Source: Mycobacterium bourgelatii (GTDB lineage: Bacteria > Actinomycetota > Actinomycetes > Mycobacteriales > Mycobacteriaceae). From it: 64,000 nt of DNA. Both the position numbers and the translations under genes were made by a program. This document shows positions 17,036 through 27,399 of the stretch, piece after piece (position 1 is the stretch's first letter; each line of letters opens with the position of its first letter). The DNA is taken from contig NZ_BLKZ01000001.1 in NCBI RefSeq assembly GCF_010723575.1, positions 1,736,001-1,800,000 on the forward strand. Direction: 5' to 3'. Under the pieces are notes generated by a model. It had not been told where the DNA came from, ran no database searches, and saw nothing but the letters and a program-made list of their open reading frames with translations.

Positions 17036-18311
17036 ACGCGTCGTCGGAAGGACCCCGTCGCGCTCGAGAGACCGACTGCTTCAGGCGATGGCGGCGGACG
17101 GATTGGAGGCGCGCTCTGGTCTCCAGGCCGGGTGGCTGCATTCTGGTGGGTACCAACGGCACCGCCGCCAGCGGGAACAAACCGCACAGGCCCCACGCCA
17201 GCGGGTAGGCGGAGGCGCTGATCAGCGCCCCGAACAGCGGCGGCCCAGCCGCGGCCACCAGCCGCTGCGTGGTGTTCTGGATGCCCAATGCTCGGCCGCT
17301 CCAGTAAGGCCCGGCGTATTCGGTGATGGCCGTGGCCGACAAACCGTTGTCTAGCACCGCGATCACCGAAACGGCGATCATGAGCAGTACGTCGAAGCGG
17401 GAATCGACGTAGTCGCTCAGGCAAAGGAGAAACAACGTCACAGCGGAGGCGACGGCGATGACGCGGACCGGGCGCATACGCGAGCCAACGTGATCGGACC
17501 AGCGGCCGACCGCGATGCGGCCCCCTGCGCCCAATAGCTGCGCGACGGTTACCAGGAGGCCCGCCGCCGCGACCGGCCAATGATGGTGGTTGATGAGCCA
17601 GACCAGCATGAACGTCACGGTCACCGTCTGGGGCATCATCAGCAAGGCCGACGTGGCGTGCAGCCGCCACAATGTCGACGATCCACGGTAGGGGCTGGCG
17701 AGCTCCTCGTCGGTGGCCACCTTGCGGGATTTGCGGGGCGGATCGGTGATGGCGACAAGGCTCGCCAGCGCCGCGACGCCGCACGCGATCGCGGGCAACA
17801 TCAGCCCCGCGTACTCGCCGCGCTCGGCCAACTCGGGGATTGCCAACGCGCCGACAGCGATTCCCAGCGGCTGCGCCGTCTGGCGAATTCCCATCGCCAG
17901 TCCGCGTTGGTGCGGAGGGAACCAGCCCGAAACCAGGCGGCCGCCCGCGCTGTTCGTACTCGCCGCCCCGATACCGCCGATGAACAGGAAGACGCCGGTC
18001 CAGAACAGGGAATGCACGGATGCCGCCGCGTAGGCCCCAGCGGCTGTGATCGCCGAACCCGCAGTCATCACGATCCGTTCGCCCACGTGGTCGAGCAGAT
18101 AGCCCCAGCCGATCAGCGTGACGACCATCCCCCAGCTGGGCATTGACGCCAACAGGCCCGCTTGGGTCAAGGGGATGCCGCGGGACGACTGCAGCATGGG
18201 GATCAAGAACGCGATGCCGTTGATGAAGAGGAAGGAGCTCGCTGTCACGCCCAGCGACACCGCCATGATCGACCAGCGTCGGGCGCTCGTGCTGGCCTCA
18301 TCCTTGGCCAT
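17019..18311 (-). CDS. Major facilitator superfamily transporter (Rv2994-like)
   Basis: 430 residues with about 12 predicted membrane helices in two halves, a cytoplasmic loop near 195-215 (DPPRKSRKVATDEELASPYR) and an Arg-rich C-terminus. The family motif between helices 2 and 3 is weak (GYLLDHVGERIVMTAG). It matches Rv2994 in position and orientation. The substrate is unknown. It is divergent from the FAH-family gene and convergent with leuB. Confidence 0.85.
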   Translation of the reverse strand: MAKDEASTSARRWSIMAVSLGVTASSFLFINGIAFLIPMLQSSRGIPLTQAGLLASMPSWGMVVTLIGWGYLLDHVGERIVMTAGSAITAAGAYAAASVHSLFWTGVFLFIGGIGAASTNSAGGRLVSGWFPPHQRGLAMGIRQTAQPLGIAVGALAIPELAERGEYAGLMLPAIACGVAALASLVAITDPPRKSRKVATDEELASPYRGSSTLWRLHATSALLMMPQTVTVTFMLVWLINHHHWPVAAAGLLVTVAQLLGAGGRIAVGRWSDHVGSRMRPVRVIAVASAVTLFLLCLSDYVDSRFDVLLMIAVSVIAVLDNGLSATAITEYAGPYWSGRALGIQNTTQRLVAAAGPPLFGALISASAYPLAWGLCGLFPLAAVPLVPTRMQPPGLETRARLQSVRRHRLKQSVSRARRGPSDDASTATP

Positions 18312-18429
18312 TTACCCATGCTCGCATAGCCCGACGGTGTCGCTGCTGTGCGTAGCGGGCCGTTTTGCGCCCCCGTCGCACGCCCGGCTGCGCCGCGCAC
18401 GCGATTACCACCCCGCTAGGCTCATCGGA

Positions 18430-19227
18430 ATGCGTCTTGGTCGAATCGCCAGCCCCGACGGCGTCGCGTTCGTCAGCATCGAAGGCAATCTGGACGACCC
18501 CGGCGAGCTGACGGCCCGCGAGATCGCCGAACACCCTTTCGGCACACCAACCTTCACCGGCCGCTCATGGCCGCTGGCCGATGTGCGTCTGCTGGCTCCG
18601 ATACTTGCCAGCAAGGTCGTCTGCGTCGGCAAGAATTATGCCGACCACATCGCCGAAATGGGCGGACAAACGGGGCCGACACCGGCGGATCCGGTCATCT
18701 TCATGAAGCCAAACACCGCGATCATCGGGCCGAACGTGCCAATTCGCCTGCCCGCCAACGCATCACCGGTTCACTTTGAAGGCGAGCTGGCGGTCGTCAT
18801 CGGCCGTGCCTGCAAGGACGTCACCGCCGCCCAGGCCGCCGACAACATCCTCGGTTACACGATCGGCAACGACGTGTCGGCGCGCGATCAGCAGAAAGCC
18901 GACGGACAGTGGACGCGGGCCAAGGGACACGACACTTTCTGCCCGATCGGTCCGTGGATCGTGACCGACGTAGATCCCGCCGACCTTGAGGTGCGCACCG
19001 AAGTCAACGGGGAGGTCAAACAAAACTCCCGCACCTCGCTGATGATTCATGACGTCGGCGCAATCGTGGAATGGATTTCGGCCGTAATGACCTTGCTGCC
19101 CGGCGATCTCATCCTCACCGGCACACCCGCAGGAGTCGGTCCCATCGAGGACGGTGACACCGTCTCCATCACCATCGAGGGCATCGGCACCCTCACCAAT
19201 CCCGTCGTCCGCAAAGGAAAGTCGTGA
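18430..19227 (+). CDS. Fumarylacetoacetate hydrolase family protein (Rv2993c-like)
   Basis: 265 residues. The FAH fold motifs are KVVCVGKNYADHIAEMG (about 60), the metal ligands in HFEGELAVVIG (E-x-E, about 117) and the Asp region YTIGNDVSARDQQ, then GDLILTGTPAGVGP. Annotated relatives are 2-hydroxyhepta-2,4-diene-1,7-dioate isomerases or acylpyruvate hydrolases; the actual substrate is unknown. ATG 18430 lies 7 nt after TAGGCT (18417-18422), so it is probably leaderless. GTGA at its end overlaps the gltX start, coupling the two. Just upstream (about 18375-18407) sits one diverged copy of the 55-bp repeat core found at serA. Confidence 0.88.
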   Translation: MRLGRIASPDGVAFVSIEGNLDDPGELTAREIAEHPFGTPTFTGRSWPLADVRLLAPILASKVVCVGKNYADHIAEMGGQTGPTPADPVIFMKPNTAIIGPNVPIRLPANASPVHFEGELAVVIGRACKDVTAAQAADNILGYTIGNDVSARDQQKADGQWTRAKGHDTFCPIGPWIVTDVDPADLEVRTEVNGEVKQNSRTSLMIHDVGAIVEWISAVMTLLPGDLILTGTPAGVGPIEDGDTVSITIEGIGTLTNPVVRKGKS

Positions 19228-20696
19228 CCCGATCCTCCGACGCGAGCGTCCGAGTTCGATTCTGCCCGTCGCCCACCGGCATTCCGCATGTCGGCATGGT
19301 CCGCACCGCGCTGTTCAACTGGGCCTACGCCCGCCACACCGGCGGCACCTTCGTCTTCCGCATCGAGGACACCGACGCCCAGCGCGACAGCGAGGAAAGC
19401 TATTTGGCGCTGCTGGACGCGCTGCGCTGGCTCGGCCTGGACTGGGACGAGGGACCCGAGGTGGGCGGACCGTACGCCCCTTACCGGCAGTCGCAGCGCG
19501 GCGACCTCTACCGCGACGTGGTGGAACGACTATTGGCCGCGGGCGAGGCCTACTACGCCTTTTCCACGCCCGAAGAGGTCGAGGCCCGCCACATCGCCGC
19601 CGGCCGCAATCCCAAACTGGGCTACGACAATTTCGACCGCGACCTGACGGAATCACAGCGTGCGGCATACCTGGCCGAAGGTCGTAAGCCGGTGGTTCGG
19701 CTGCGCATGCCCGATGAAGACCTCACTTGGAACGACCTGGTGCGCGGGCCGACGACGTTCGCGGCGGGCACGGTGCCCGATTTCGCGTTGACGAGGGCGA
19801 ACGGAGATCCGTTGTACACCTTGGTCAACCCGTGCGACGACGCATTGATGAAGATCACACACGTGCTGCGCGGCGACGACCTGCTGCCCTCGACACCGCG
19901 GCAGCTCGCGCTGTATCAGGCGTTGATCCGGATCGGCGTTGCCGAATGGACGCCGGAATTCGCCCATCTGCCCACGGTATTGGGGGAGGGGACCAAGAAG
20001 CTGTCCAAGCGCGACCCGCAGTCGAACCTCTTCGCCCATCGCGACCGGGGCTTCATCCCCGAAGGTCTGCTGAATTATCTTGCGCTGCTTGGTTGGGCGA
20101 TCGCCGACGATCGCGATCTGTTCACCCTCGACGAGATGGTGGCCGCGTTCGATGTGGTCAACGTCAACTCCAACCCGGCCCGATTCGATCAGAAGAAGGC
20201 CGACGCGATCAACGCCGAGCACATTCGGCGTCTTGACGTCAGTGATTTCACCAACAGGCTGCGCGACTTCATTGAGGCACACGGCCATCACCTCGAGTTG
20301 GACCCAACGGGTTTTGCGGTCGCCGCCGAACTGGTCCAGACGCGCATCGTCGTGCTCAGCGACGCCTGGAACCTGCTGAAGTTCCTCAACGATGACGAGT
20401 ACGCGATCGACCCGAAGGCCGCTTCCAAGGAATTGGGTCCGGATGCTCGTCCGGTGCTAGATGCGGCGATCGCCGCGCTGGATGGCGTGGCGGAGTGGAC
20501 GACCGCGCACATCGAGGAGGCCCTCAAGGCGGCACTGATCGAGAAATTGGAGCTCAAGCCGCGTAAGGCGTTCGGTCCGATTCGGGTGGCCGCCACCGGA
20601 ACAACGGTCAGTCCACCGCTGTTTGAATCGCTGGAACTACTCGGGCGTGATCGCAGCTTGAACCGACTGCGTGCCGCGCGCGACGAGGCCTCCTGA
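19224..20696 (+). CDS. gltX: Glutamyl-tRNA synthetase
   Basis: 490 residues, class I aminoacyl-tRNA synthetase. The HIGH-type motif appears in CPSPTGIPHVGMVRTALF (about 13-30) and the KMSKS-type loop as KLSKRDPQSN (about 255). It charges tRNA-Glu and probably is non-discriminating, also making Glu-tRNA-Gln for amidation, as in other mycobacteria. Start GTG 19224 overlaps the FAH stop. The tRNA-Gln and tRNA-Glu genes lie just downstream, so the enzyme and its tRNA substrates are neighbours. Confidence 0.96.
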   Translation: MTRSSDASVRVRFCPSPTGIPHVGMVRTALFNWAYARHTGGTFVFRIEDTDAQRDSEESYLALLDALRWLGLDWDEGPEVGGPYAPYRQSQRGDLYRDVVERLLAAGEAYYAFSTPEEVEARHIAAGRNPKLGYDNFDRDLTESQRAAYLAEGRKPVVRLRMPDEDLTWNDLVRGPTTFAAGTVPDFALTRANGDPLYTLVNPCDDALMKITHVLRGDDLLPSTPRQLALYQALIRIGVAEWTPEFAHLPTVLGEGTKKLSKRDPQSNLFAHRDRGFIPEGLLNYLALLGWAIADDRDLFTLDEMVAAFDVVNVNSNPARFDQKKADAINAEHIRRLDVSDFTNRLRDFIEAHGHHLELDPTGFAVAAELVQTRIVVLSDAWNLLKFLNDDEYAIDPKAASKELGPDARPVLDAAIAALDGVAEWTTAHIEEALKAALIEKLELKPRKAFGPIRVAATGTTVSPPLFESLELLGRDRSLNRLRAARDEAS

Positions 20697-20801
20697 ATCT
20701 TTGGTAGTCTGCACAGCGGCTTACAACGGCTGGGATAGCGCCCCGAGGACGCGGGTTTTGTACCGTACAATGGGTTCTGACCAGCTGTTTTAGGCTGCCG
20801 A

Positions 20802-20873
20802 TGGGGTATGGTGTAATTGGCAACACAGCTGATTCTGGTTCAGCCATTCTAGGTTCGAGTCCTGGTACCCCAG
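20802..20873 (+). tRNA. tRNA-Gln (CUG)
   Basis: The 72-nt cloverleaf has acceptor arms TGGGGTA and TACCCCA, a D-arm with GGTGTAATTGGCA, anticodon stem GCTGA/TCAGC with loop TTCTGGT (anticodon CTG) and T-arm GGTTCGAGTCC. CCA is not encoded. It matches the glnU position after gltX. Confidence 0.93.
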
Positions 20874-20912
20874 CAAAGTCTCCTGACGCCCAGCGGATGT
20901 TGTGTGATTAGG

Positions 20913-22349
20913 GGCGCTTCGGATTCTGCCGGGGTGCTGTGTTCATCGGACGACGATGGATGTCAGGACGCGCCAGTTGGGCTTGCCGGCGTAGAGCAGT
21001 GCTCGGACGCGGTAGTTCTCGAAGTTGGTGAAGCCGTAGCCGATGCGTTTGATGCGTTTGATCAGGTTGTTTAGGGCTTCGGTGGGTCCATTGCTGACGC
21101 GGGCGATGTGGAAGTTGCAGATCTTGTCGAACCAGGCTTTGAAGGTGCGGGCGAGTTTGTTCAGTTCGGGCGGCAGGCTCGGGCGTAGGCAGTGGTCGAT
21201 CAGTTCGGAGAGCATCGTGCGGGCGGTGCGGATGTCTGTGCAGCGGTAGAACTCGCGCAGTCGTTCTTTGACCCGGTAGGCCAGGGCGACTTCGCCGCGG
21301 GGATCACCCAGTTGCAGGAGAGAACTCAGGCGTTGGGTGGCCTTGGCATCGAGGCGTTCTTCACCGGTGAGCAGTAACCGGCGGACCCGGTAGAGAGGGT
21401 CGTGGCGGCGGCCGCGGTGACCCTTTGTTTCACGCTGCACGCGTCGTCGAATCTCGTCGAGGGCCCGGTTGGCCAGTTGCACGCAGTGGAAAGGATCGAC
21501 GACCTGCTGGGCGCGGGGCAGCATCACCGTGTAGACCGCGGCGTAGGTCGCCGACATGTCCAGGGCGCCGAAGCGGATGCGGTGTTTCCAGGCCAGGGGT
21601 TGTCGGTCGATCCAGCCGGCGACATCGACATAGCTTCGGGTGGGCAGGATCTCGATGATCTGGTGGTTGGCGACATCAGCGACGGTGGTCGCATAACAAC
21701 GGCCCCGGCGGCTGCACAGTTTCACAAAAGAGGTCTCGTCCAAGCCGATCGCGGATGTGGCGTTGAGGCGACGCCGGTCGGCAGCAAGCAGCGCCCGACC
21801 GTAGGTCATGACCGCGTCGTTGACGGTGTGCCAATCGCAGGACAACTCACTGGCGACATCGGAGACCGCACGACCGGTCCCGACCTGCATGGTCGCCCAT
21901 TTGGCACAACGGGTCGTCAGCAGGCAGTTCTTGGCCGCGATGCGATGGTCGGCACTGGTCCAACTCGTCCCCGCGCAGTCGGTTCGCCGGCAGATCAAAC
22001 GGTGCTTGCGCCACGCCAGACGCATCGGCTGGCCATAGACGGGCAGGTCGACATAGCGCACGATCGGCCGCTCCTTGATCCGGCCGGCGCCCCCGCATGT
22101 CGGGCATAACCGCTCAACGACGGCCTGCTCGATCTCCAGCTCGACATCGGGACCGATACGTCGATAGGCCAGGACGCGGACATCCTTGAGCCCGACCAGG
22201 GCTTCGACGATCTGACTAGGCTCATAACGGACGAAGGTGCTTTTGAATTTGATGGTCACGCTTCAAAGACTCAGGCACCTTCGTCCCTACAACCGCAGGG
22301 CACGCCGACCCTAGAGCCAGCACCGGACCCCGCTGGAATCCGAAGAGCC
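20913..22349. mobile_element. ISL3-family insertion sequence, 1437 bp, with 8-bp target duplication
   Basis: The ends are inverted repeats: left GGCGCTTCGGATTC (20913 on) and right, read inwards, GGCTCTTCGGATTC, with similarity continuing into CGGGGT. Both outer flanks carry TGATTAGG (20905-20912 and 22350-22357), an 8-bp target-site duplication typical of ISL3 elements. The single transposase gene is intact. The perfect duplication suggests a fairly recent insertion. It separates tRNA-Gln from tRNA-Glu, which I recall as adjacent in H37Rv. Confidence 0.92.
20943..22259 (-). CDS. ISL3-family transposase
   Basis: 438 residues, full length for the family. The N-terminal zinc-finger-like region has CPTCGG (about 52) and CRRTDC (about 90). 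The DDE catalytic domain has Asp in AIGLDETSFVKL (about 193), Asp in QQVVDPFHCVQLAN (about 258) and a candidate Glu in SNGPTEALNNLIKRIKRIG near the C-terminus. The frame is uninterrupted, so the element may be active. Confidence 0.93.
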   Translation of the reverse strand: MTIKFKSTFVRYEPSQIVEALVGLKDVRVLAYRRIGPDVELEIEQAVVERLCPTCGGAGRIKERPIVRYVDLPVYGQPMRLAWRKHRLICRRTDCAGTSWTSADHRIAAKNCLLTTRCAKWATMQVGTGRAVSDVASELSCDWHTVNDAVMTYGRALLAADRRRLNATSAIGLDETSFVKLCSRRGRCYATTVADVANHQIIEILPTRSYVDVAGWIDRQPLAWKHRIRFGALDMSATYAAVYTVMLPRAQQVVDPFHCVQLANRALDEIRRRVQRETKGHRGRRHDPLYRVRRLLLTGEERLDAKATQRLSSLLQLGDPRGEVALAYRVKERLREFYRCTDIRTARTMLSELIDHCLRPSLPPELNKLARTFKAWFDKICNFHIARVSNGPTEALNNLIKRIKRIGYGFTNFENYRVRALLYAGKPNWRVLTSIVVR

Positions 22350-22400
22350 TGATTAGGTGGGCTTACGGGCGTGAGCTATGCTGACTGCTCGGATCGGTCC

Positions 22401-22473
22401 GGCCCCGTCGTCTAGCGGCCTAGGACGCCGCCCTCTCACGGCGGTAGCGTGGGTTCGAATCCCATCGGGGCTA
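22401..22473 (+). tRNA. tRNA-Glu (CUC)
   Basis: The acceptor stem GGCCCCG/CGGGGCT closes with a G-U first pair. The D-arm GTCTAGCGGCCTAGGAC, anticodon stem CCGCC/GGCGG with loop CTCTCAC (anticodon CTC) and T-arm GTGGGTTCGAATCCCAT complete the cloverleaf. CCA is not encoded. Its 5' flank now begins 51 nt after the right end of the ISL3 element. Confidence 0.93.
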
Positions 22474-22488
22474 CAAATGTATTGACCA

Positions 22489-22527
22489 GACGCAAAATCC
22501 CCCAATTTCGTTGGGGGATTTCGCGTC
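22489..22527. terminator. Terminator hairpin after tRNA-Glu
   Basis: A 17-bp stem (22489-22505 with 22511-22527, one mismatch, core AATCCCCCAA/TTGGGGGATT) with a 5-nt TTTCG loop lies between tRNA-Glu and the convergent Rv2991-like gene. It can serve both strands. A related hairpin occurs at 41509-41558 at the far end of the PE/PPE island. Confidence 0.8.
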
Positions 22528-22567
22528 TGCTCGCCGGGCTAGCGCGGCCGCCGCGGCCGGCCGGGCT

Positions 22568-23068
22568 CTATTGCGCGGCCGGTGCGGTCGAGCCGCCCAC
22601 CGGCATGGGCGGGAGGCCGAGCTTGCTGTGGTCCCAGGAGCGGGTGCGGCGGCTGACGATGCGCACAGCGACCCGTTTGTTCATCATCTGGTCGACGAAG
22701 GGCTTCATCTCGTCGGTGTACGGCCCGGTGTAGCGCTCCCAGACGCTGACTCCGACTCGGTGCAGGGTTTCTGGATCGTCGACGATCTCGGCGACGCCTT
22801 CGAAGGAGACCCCGCGGAGGGTGTCATAGGTGTGGCCACCCTCGATCAGGAAGCTGACCCGCGGATCCCTTTTGATGTTGACGGCCTTTTGTGACTTCAC
22901 TTTGGTTTCCAGCCAGATTTCACCGTCGAGCACGCCGTACCACATCGCCGTCAGGTGCGGCTGGCCATCGGGGCCGATGGTGGCCAGTGTGCCGGTGCGG
23001 CTGGTGGCGACGAAGTCGGCGATCTCAGCCTCGGACATGACGATAAGCGCGCGCTGATTGGTTCCCAT
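22568..23068 (-). CDS. Pyridoxamine-5'-phosphate-oxidase-like split-barrel protein (Rv2991-like, FDOR family)
   Basis: 166 residues with a split beta-barrel pattern: TSRTGTLATIGPDGQPHLTAMWY near residue 25 (in two strands), KSQKAVNIKRDPRVSFLIEGG (about 58-78) and VSVWERYTGPYTDEM (about 108). It corresponds to Rv2991, placed among the flavin/deazaflavin oxidoreductases that bind F420 or flavin. The substrate is unknown. F420 supply fits with fbiD further right in the window. A truncated relative of its 3' half is found at 41549-41655. Confidence 0.85.
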   Translation of the reverse strand: MGTNQRALIVMSEAEIADFVATSRTGTLATIGPDGQPHLTAMWYGVLDGEIWLETKVKSQKAVNIKRDPRVSFLIEGGHTYDTLRGVSFEGVAEIVDDPETLHRVGVSVWERYTGPYTDEMKPFVDQMMNKRVAVRIVSRRTRSWDHSKLGLPPMPVGGSTAPAAQ

Positions 23069-23141
23069 GGCGTCAGTTTGTCAGGCGGTCGCCGGGACGA
23101 TCCGTGGTGGGCTGGCGCAAACCTGAGTGCGAATCGCTGGT

Positions 23142-26100
23142 TCAATCATTGTCGCTGTCGTCGCTGCCGCCGGCACCACCCGCGCCGCCGTCGCCCCCTC
23201 CGCCGCCAAATGCATAGAGGTTGTTGAAGCCGGCCTTCCCGGTGTCGCCCGCGTCACCCAATACACCCGTGCCGCTCGTGCCCCCAGTGCCTCCTGTGCC
23301 GCCGCTGCCGCCATCGCCGCCGATGTCGTCGCCGACGACAACGTCGGGGCCGCTGCTGCCGCCGTGGCCGCCCTTGCCGCCGGTCCCGCCGTCACCACCG
23401 GCGTCGGTGCCGGCACCGTCACCGCCGCCACCACCATTGCCGCCGACCCCGCCGTTGCCGCCGTCGCCACCCCAGGAGAGGGTCCCACCGGTGCCGCCCT
23501 CGCCGCCGTCACCGCCGGCGCCTCCGCCACCGCCGGCGCCGCCTTTGCCGCTGGTGCCGGTAGCATCACCGCCGGCGCCGCCCGCGCCGCCGGTGCCGCC
23601 CCGGCCGGCGAGGCCCCCTCTGTTGCTCGAGCCACTGCCGCCGCTGCCGCCGGTGCCGCCGCCACCGCCCGTGCCGCCGACGCCGCCCGTACCGCCGGCG
23701 CCGGCGTCGCCGGTGCCGCTGTTGTTGCCCCCGGCGCCGCCTTGGCCACCGGCACCGGCGTGGCCGCCGCGGCCGCCGGCACCACCGGAGACGTTGCCGC
23801 CGTGGCCCCCGTGGCCCCCGGAACCGCCTTTGCCGCCAGTGCCGCCGCTGCCGCCCGTGCCGCTGCCGGTGGCCTCCCCGCCCACGCCGCCGGCGCCGCC
23901 CGTACTGCCGCCACCGCCCTTGCCGCCGTCCTGTGCGCCCCTGCTGTCGCCGCCGATTCCGCCCGTGCCGCTGTTGCCGCCGTTGCCGCCGTTGCCGCCG
24001 TTACCGGTGCCGTTGCCAATACCACCGGCACCGCCTTTGCCGCCAGCGCCGCTGGCGCCACCGGTGCCGCCGTGGTAGCCAGCGGTGTCGGCGTTGCTAC
24101 CGTTGCCGCCGTTGCCGCCGTTTCCGCCGCGACCGCCATTGCCCCCGGAGCCCCCGCCAGTTCCGCCGTCGCCGCCAGCGCCACCGAGGCCTCCGGCGCC
24201 TCCCACGCCGCCGTCGTCTCCGTCGGTGAAGATCGGGACATTGCGCCCGGCGCCGCCGACCCCGCCCGTTCCGCCGTTACCGCCGTTGCCGCCGGTGCCG
24301 CCGCCGACGTCGCCGATGCCGGCTCCACCCTTGCCGCCGTTTCCGCCATTACCGCCGCCGCCGCCTGCGCCGGTGTTATTTGCCCCTTGGCCGCCGTTTC
24401 CGCCGCGACCGCCGTTGCCGCCGGTGCCGCCGGTGCCGACGGTGCCGTCATTCCCGCCATCGGTTCCCGTGCCGGCCGCCCCGGCACCACCGCCGGTGCC
24501 GCCCGAGCCGCCATTGGCGCCCTTGCCATTGCTGGTGTTGTTGCCGCCGTTTCCGCCATTGCCACCGGCGCCGCCGTCGCCGCCGGTCCCGCCCTGGCCG
24601 CCGCCGATCCCGCCGATGCCCGCACCTCCGGCGCCGCCTTGGCCGCCTTGGCCGCCTTGGCCGCCTTGGCTGCCTTGGCCGCCTTGGCTGCCGGCGATGG
24701 GGGAGTTGCCGCTGGCGCCGCTGCCGCCGGTGAAGCCTTTCCCGCCGGTGCCGCCGGTGCCGCCGTCACCGCCGGTGCCGATGCTGCCGCCGGCGCCGCC
24801 GTCGGTTCCGGTGCCAGCCGCCCCGGCGGTGCCGCCGGTGCCGCCTTGGCCACCGTTTCCACCCAGGCCGCTGGTGCCGGTGTTGTCACCGCCGTTGCCG
24901 CCGGTGCCGCCGTTGCCGCCCTGGCCGCCCTGGCCGCCATTGCCGCCGTGCGCGCCATTGCCGTCGCCTTTGCCGCCATCGCCGCCCAGGCCGCCGGCGC
25001 CGCCCTGTCCGCCTTGGCCGCCGTGGGTGGGGGTGCTGCCGCTGACGCCGTTGCGGCCTTGCCCGCCTTGCCCGCCGGTGCCGCCGGTGCCTCCGTCGCC
25101 GCCGAAGCCCATGGTGCCTGACGCGCCACCGTCGGTCCCGGCGCCGGCCGCCCCGGCGCTACCGCCGGTCCCGCCCCGGCCGCCGTTTCCGCCGGGCTGG
25201 CCCGAGCTGCCGGCACCCGGACCGCCGTTGCCGCCGTTGCCGCCGGTGCCGCCCTCGCCGCCGTTGCCGCCGTTGCCGCCGCCGCCGCCGATTCCCGCGC
25301 CGCCGGCGCCGCCTTGGCCGCCTCCGCCCCCCTTGCCGCCTTGGCTGCCGGCGGTGGGAAATCCGCTGCCGCCGTCAGTGCCGGCTCTACCCTGCTGGCC
25401 CTGTCCGCCGTCGCCGCCGTTGCCGCCATTGCCGCCGTTGCCGCCGGCGCCATCCGCGCCGCCGTCGGTTCCGCTGCCGCCGGAGCCGGCCGTGCCGCCC
25501 GTGCCGCCGTTGCCGCCGCTGGCCCCGGAGCCTGCGGTGATGGCGGTGGAGATGCCGGTGTGGTCGCCGCCGTCGCCGCCGGTGCCACCGGCTCCGCCGA
25601 TGCCGCCTTGGCCGCCGTTGCCCCCGTGCGCGCCGTTGCCGTCGCCGGCGCCGCCGGTGCCGCCTTTGCCGCCGGCGCCGCCCTGGCCGCCCTGGTCGCC
25701 GGCGGTGGGCGAGCTGCTACTGGCGCCGTTGCTGCCGGTGTAGCCTTTCCCGCCGTTACCGCCGGTGCCGCCGTCGCCGCCGGTGCCGACGCTGCCGATG
25801 GCGCCGCCGTCGGTGCCGGCGCCGGCCCCGGCGGAGCCGCCGGTGCCGCCTTAGCCACCGCTTCCTCCCAGGCCGTTGGTGCCGGTGTTGTCACCGCCGG
25901 TGCCTCCGGTGCCGCCGATGCCGCCGATGCCGCCCTTGCCGCCGGCGCCGCCGTGCGCGTTGCCGTCGCCGACTCCGCCGTCGCCGCCTTGGCCCCCTCG
26001 GCCGCCCTGGCCGCCCTGCACGCCCGCGGTCGGCGAAGTGCCGGTCGTGCCGTCGGCCCCTTGCCCGCCCTGTCCGCCGGTGCCGCCGGTCCCGCCGGTG

Positions 26101-27399
26101 CCGCCGGTGCCGACTGTGCCCACCGCGCCGTCGTCGGTTCCGTTCCCGGCCGCGCCGGCGGCGCCGCCGGTGCCGCCTTTGCCGCCGTCGAAGCCGTCGG
26201 CTCCGGGCTGGGCGTTGCCGCCATCGCCGCCGGTGCCGCCTTGACCGCCGATGCCGCCGGTGCCGCCTTGGCCGCCGCCGACCCCATTGATGCCCTTGCC
26301 GCCGTCGCCGCCTTGGCCGCCCCGGCCTCCGGTGCCGCCCTGGAAACCGGGGCCGCTGGAATTGGACTGGCCCTGTCCGCCCTGCCCGCCGTTGCCGCCG
26401 GTCCCGCCGGTGCCGCCGGTGCCGCCAGTGCCGCCGGTGCCGATGCTGCCGCCGGAGCCGCCGTCGGTTCCCACGCCAGCCGTCCCGGCGGTGCCGCCGG
26501 TGCCGCCTTGGCCTCCGTTTCCACCCAGGCCGCTGGTGCCGGTGTTGTCACCGCCAGTGCCGCCGGTACCGCCGATGCCGCCCATGCCGCCCTTGCCGCC
26601 GGCGCCGCCGTGTGCACCGTTGCCGTCACCCGCCCCGCCGGCGCCACCTTGGCCGCCGTCGCCGCCCTGGCCGCCCTGCTCACCGGTGGTGGGGGATTCT
26701 CCGCTGGCGCCATCGCTGCCTTGCCCACCCTGCCCGCCGGTGCCGCCGTCACCGCCGGTACCGCCGGTACCGAGCGCGCCAGCTACGCCGCCATCGGTTC
26801 CGTTGCCGGCGGCGCCAGCACCACCGCCGGTGCCGCCCCGGCCGCCGGTTCCGCCGCGCTCGCCCGCCAACCCTTCGCCGCCGGTGCCGCCGATGCCGCC
26901 TTGACCACCGATACCGCCAATACCACCCTGGCCGCCGCCGATCCCACTGATGCCCTCGCCGCCGTCGCCGCCTTGGCCGCCTTGGCCCCCCATGCCGCCC
27001 TGTGAACCTGCAGTCGGAGATAAACCGTCGGCGCCGGTCATGCCCTGCTGGCCCTGCCCGCCGTTGCCGCCGTTGCCGCCGATGCCGCCGTTGCCGCCGG
27101 CGCCATCCGCGCCGCCGTCGGTTCCGCTGCCGCCGCCGACCGACCGCCGCCGCCTTGCCGCCTTTCCCCGCTGGCCTGCGGTGATGGCGGTGGAGATGCC
27201 GGTGTGGTCGCCGCCGTCGCCGCCGGTGCCACCGGCTCCGCCGACGCCGCCGACGCCGCCGTTGCCCCCGTGCGCGCCGTTGCCGTCGCCGGCGCCGCCG
27301 GTGCCGCCTTTGCCGCCGGCGCCGCCCTGGCCGCCCTGGTCGCCGGCGGTGGGCGAGCTGCTGCTGACACCGGTGCTGCCGGTGTAGCCTTTCCCGCCG
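23142..27399 (-). pseudogene. Detached PGRS tail of PE_PGRS-1 (frameshifted, with internal nonsense codon)
   Basis: This stretch continues the Gly-Gly-Ala/Gly-Gly-Asn repeats of the upstream PE_PGRS gene in another frame, down to the acidic end SDDSDND at 23142. Three lesions are visible. The frame shifts near 27450-27500. At about 27130-27170 a locally garbled stretch reads GQRGKAARRRRSVGG within the repeats. At 25851-25853 a TAA replaces the Gln codon (CAA) expected in GGNGGQGG. From 25850 to 23142 the frame is open, and an internal ATG at 25112 could start 656 residues, but no PE domain precedes it. Repeat decay and assembly error in a very repetitive region are both possible. Confidence 0.7.
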
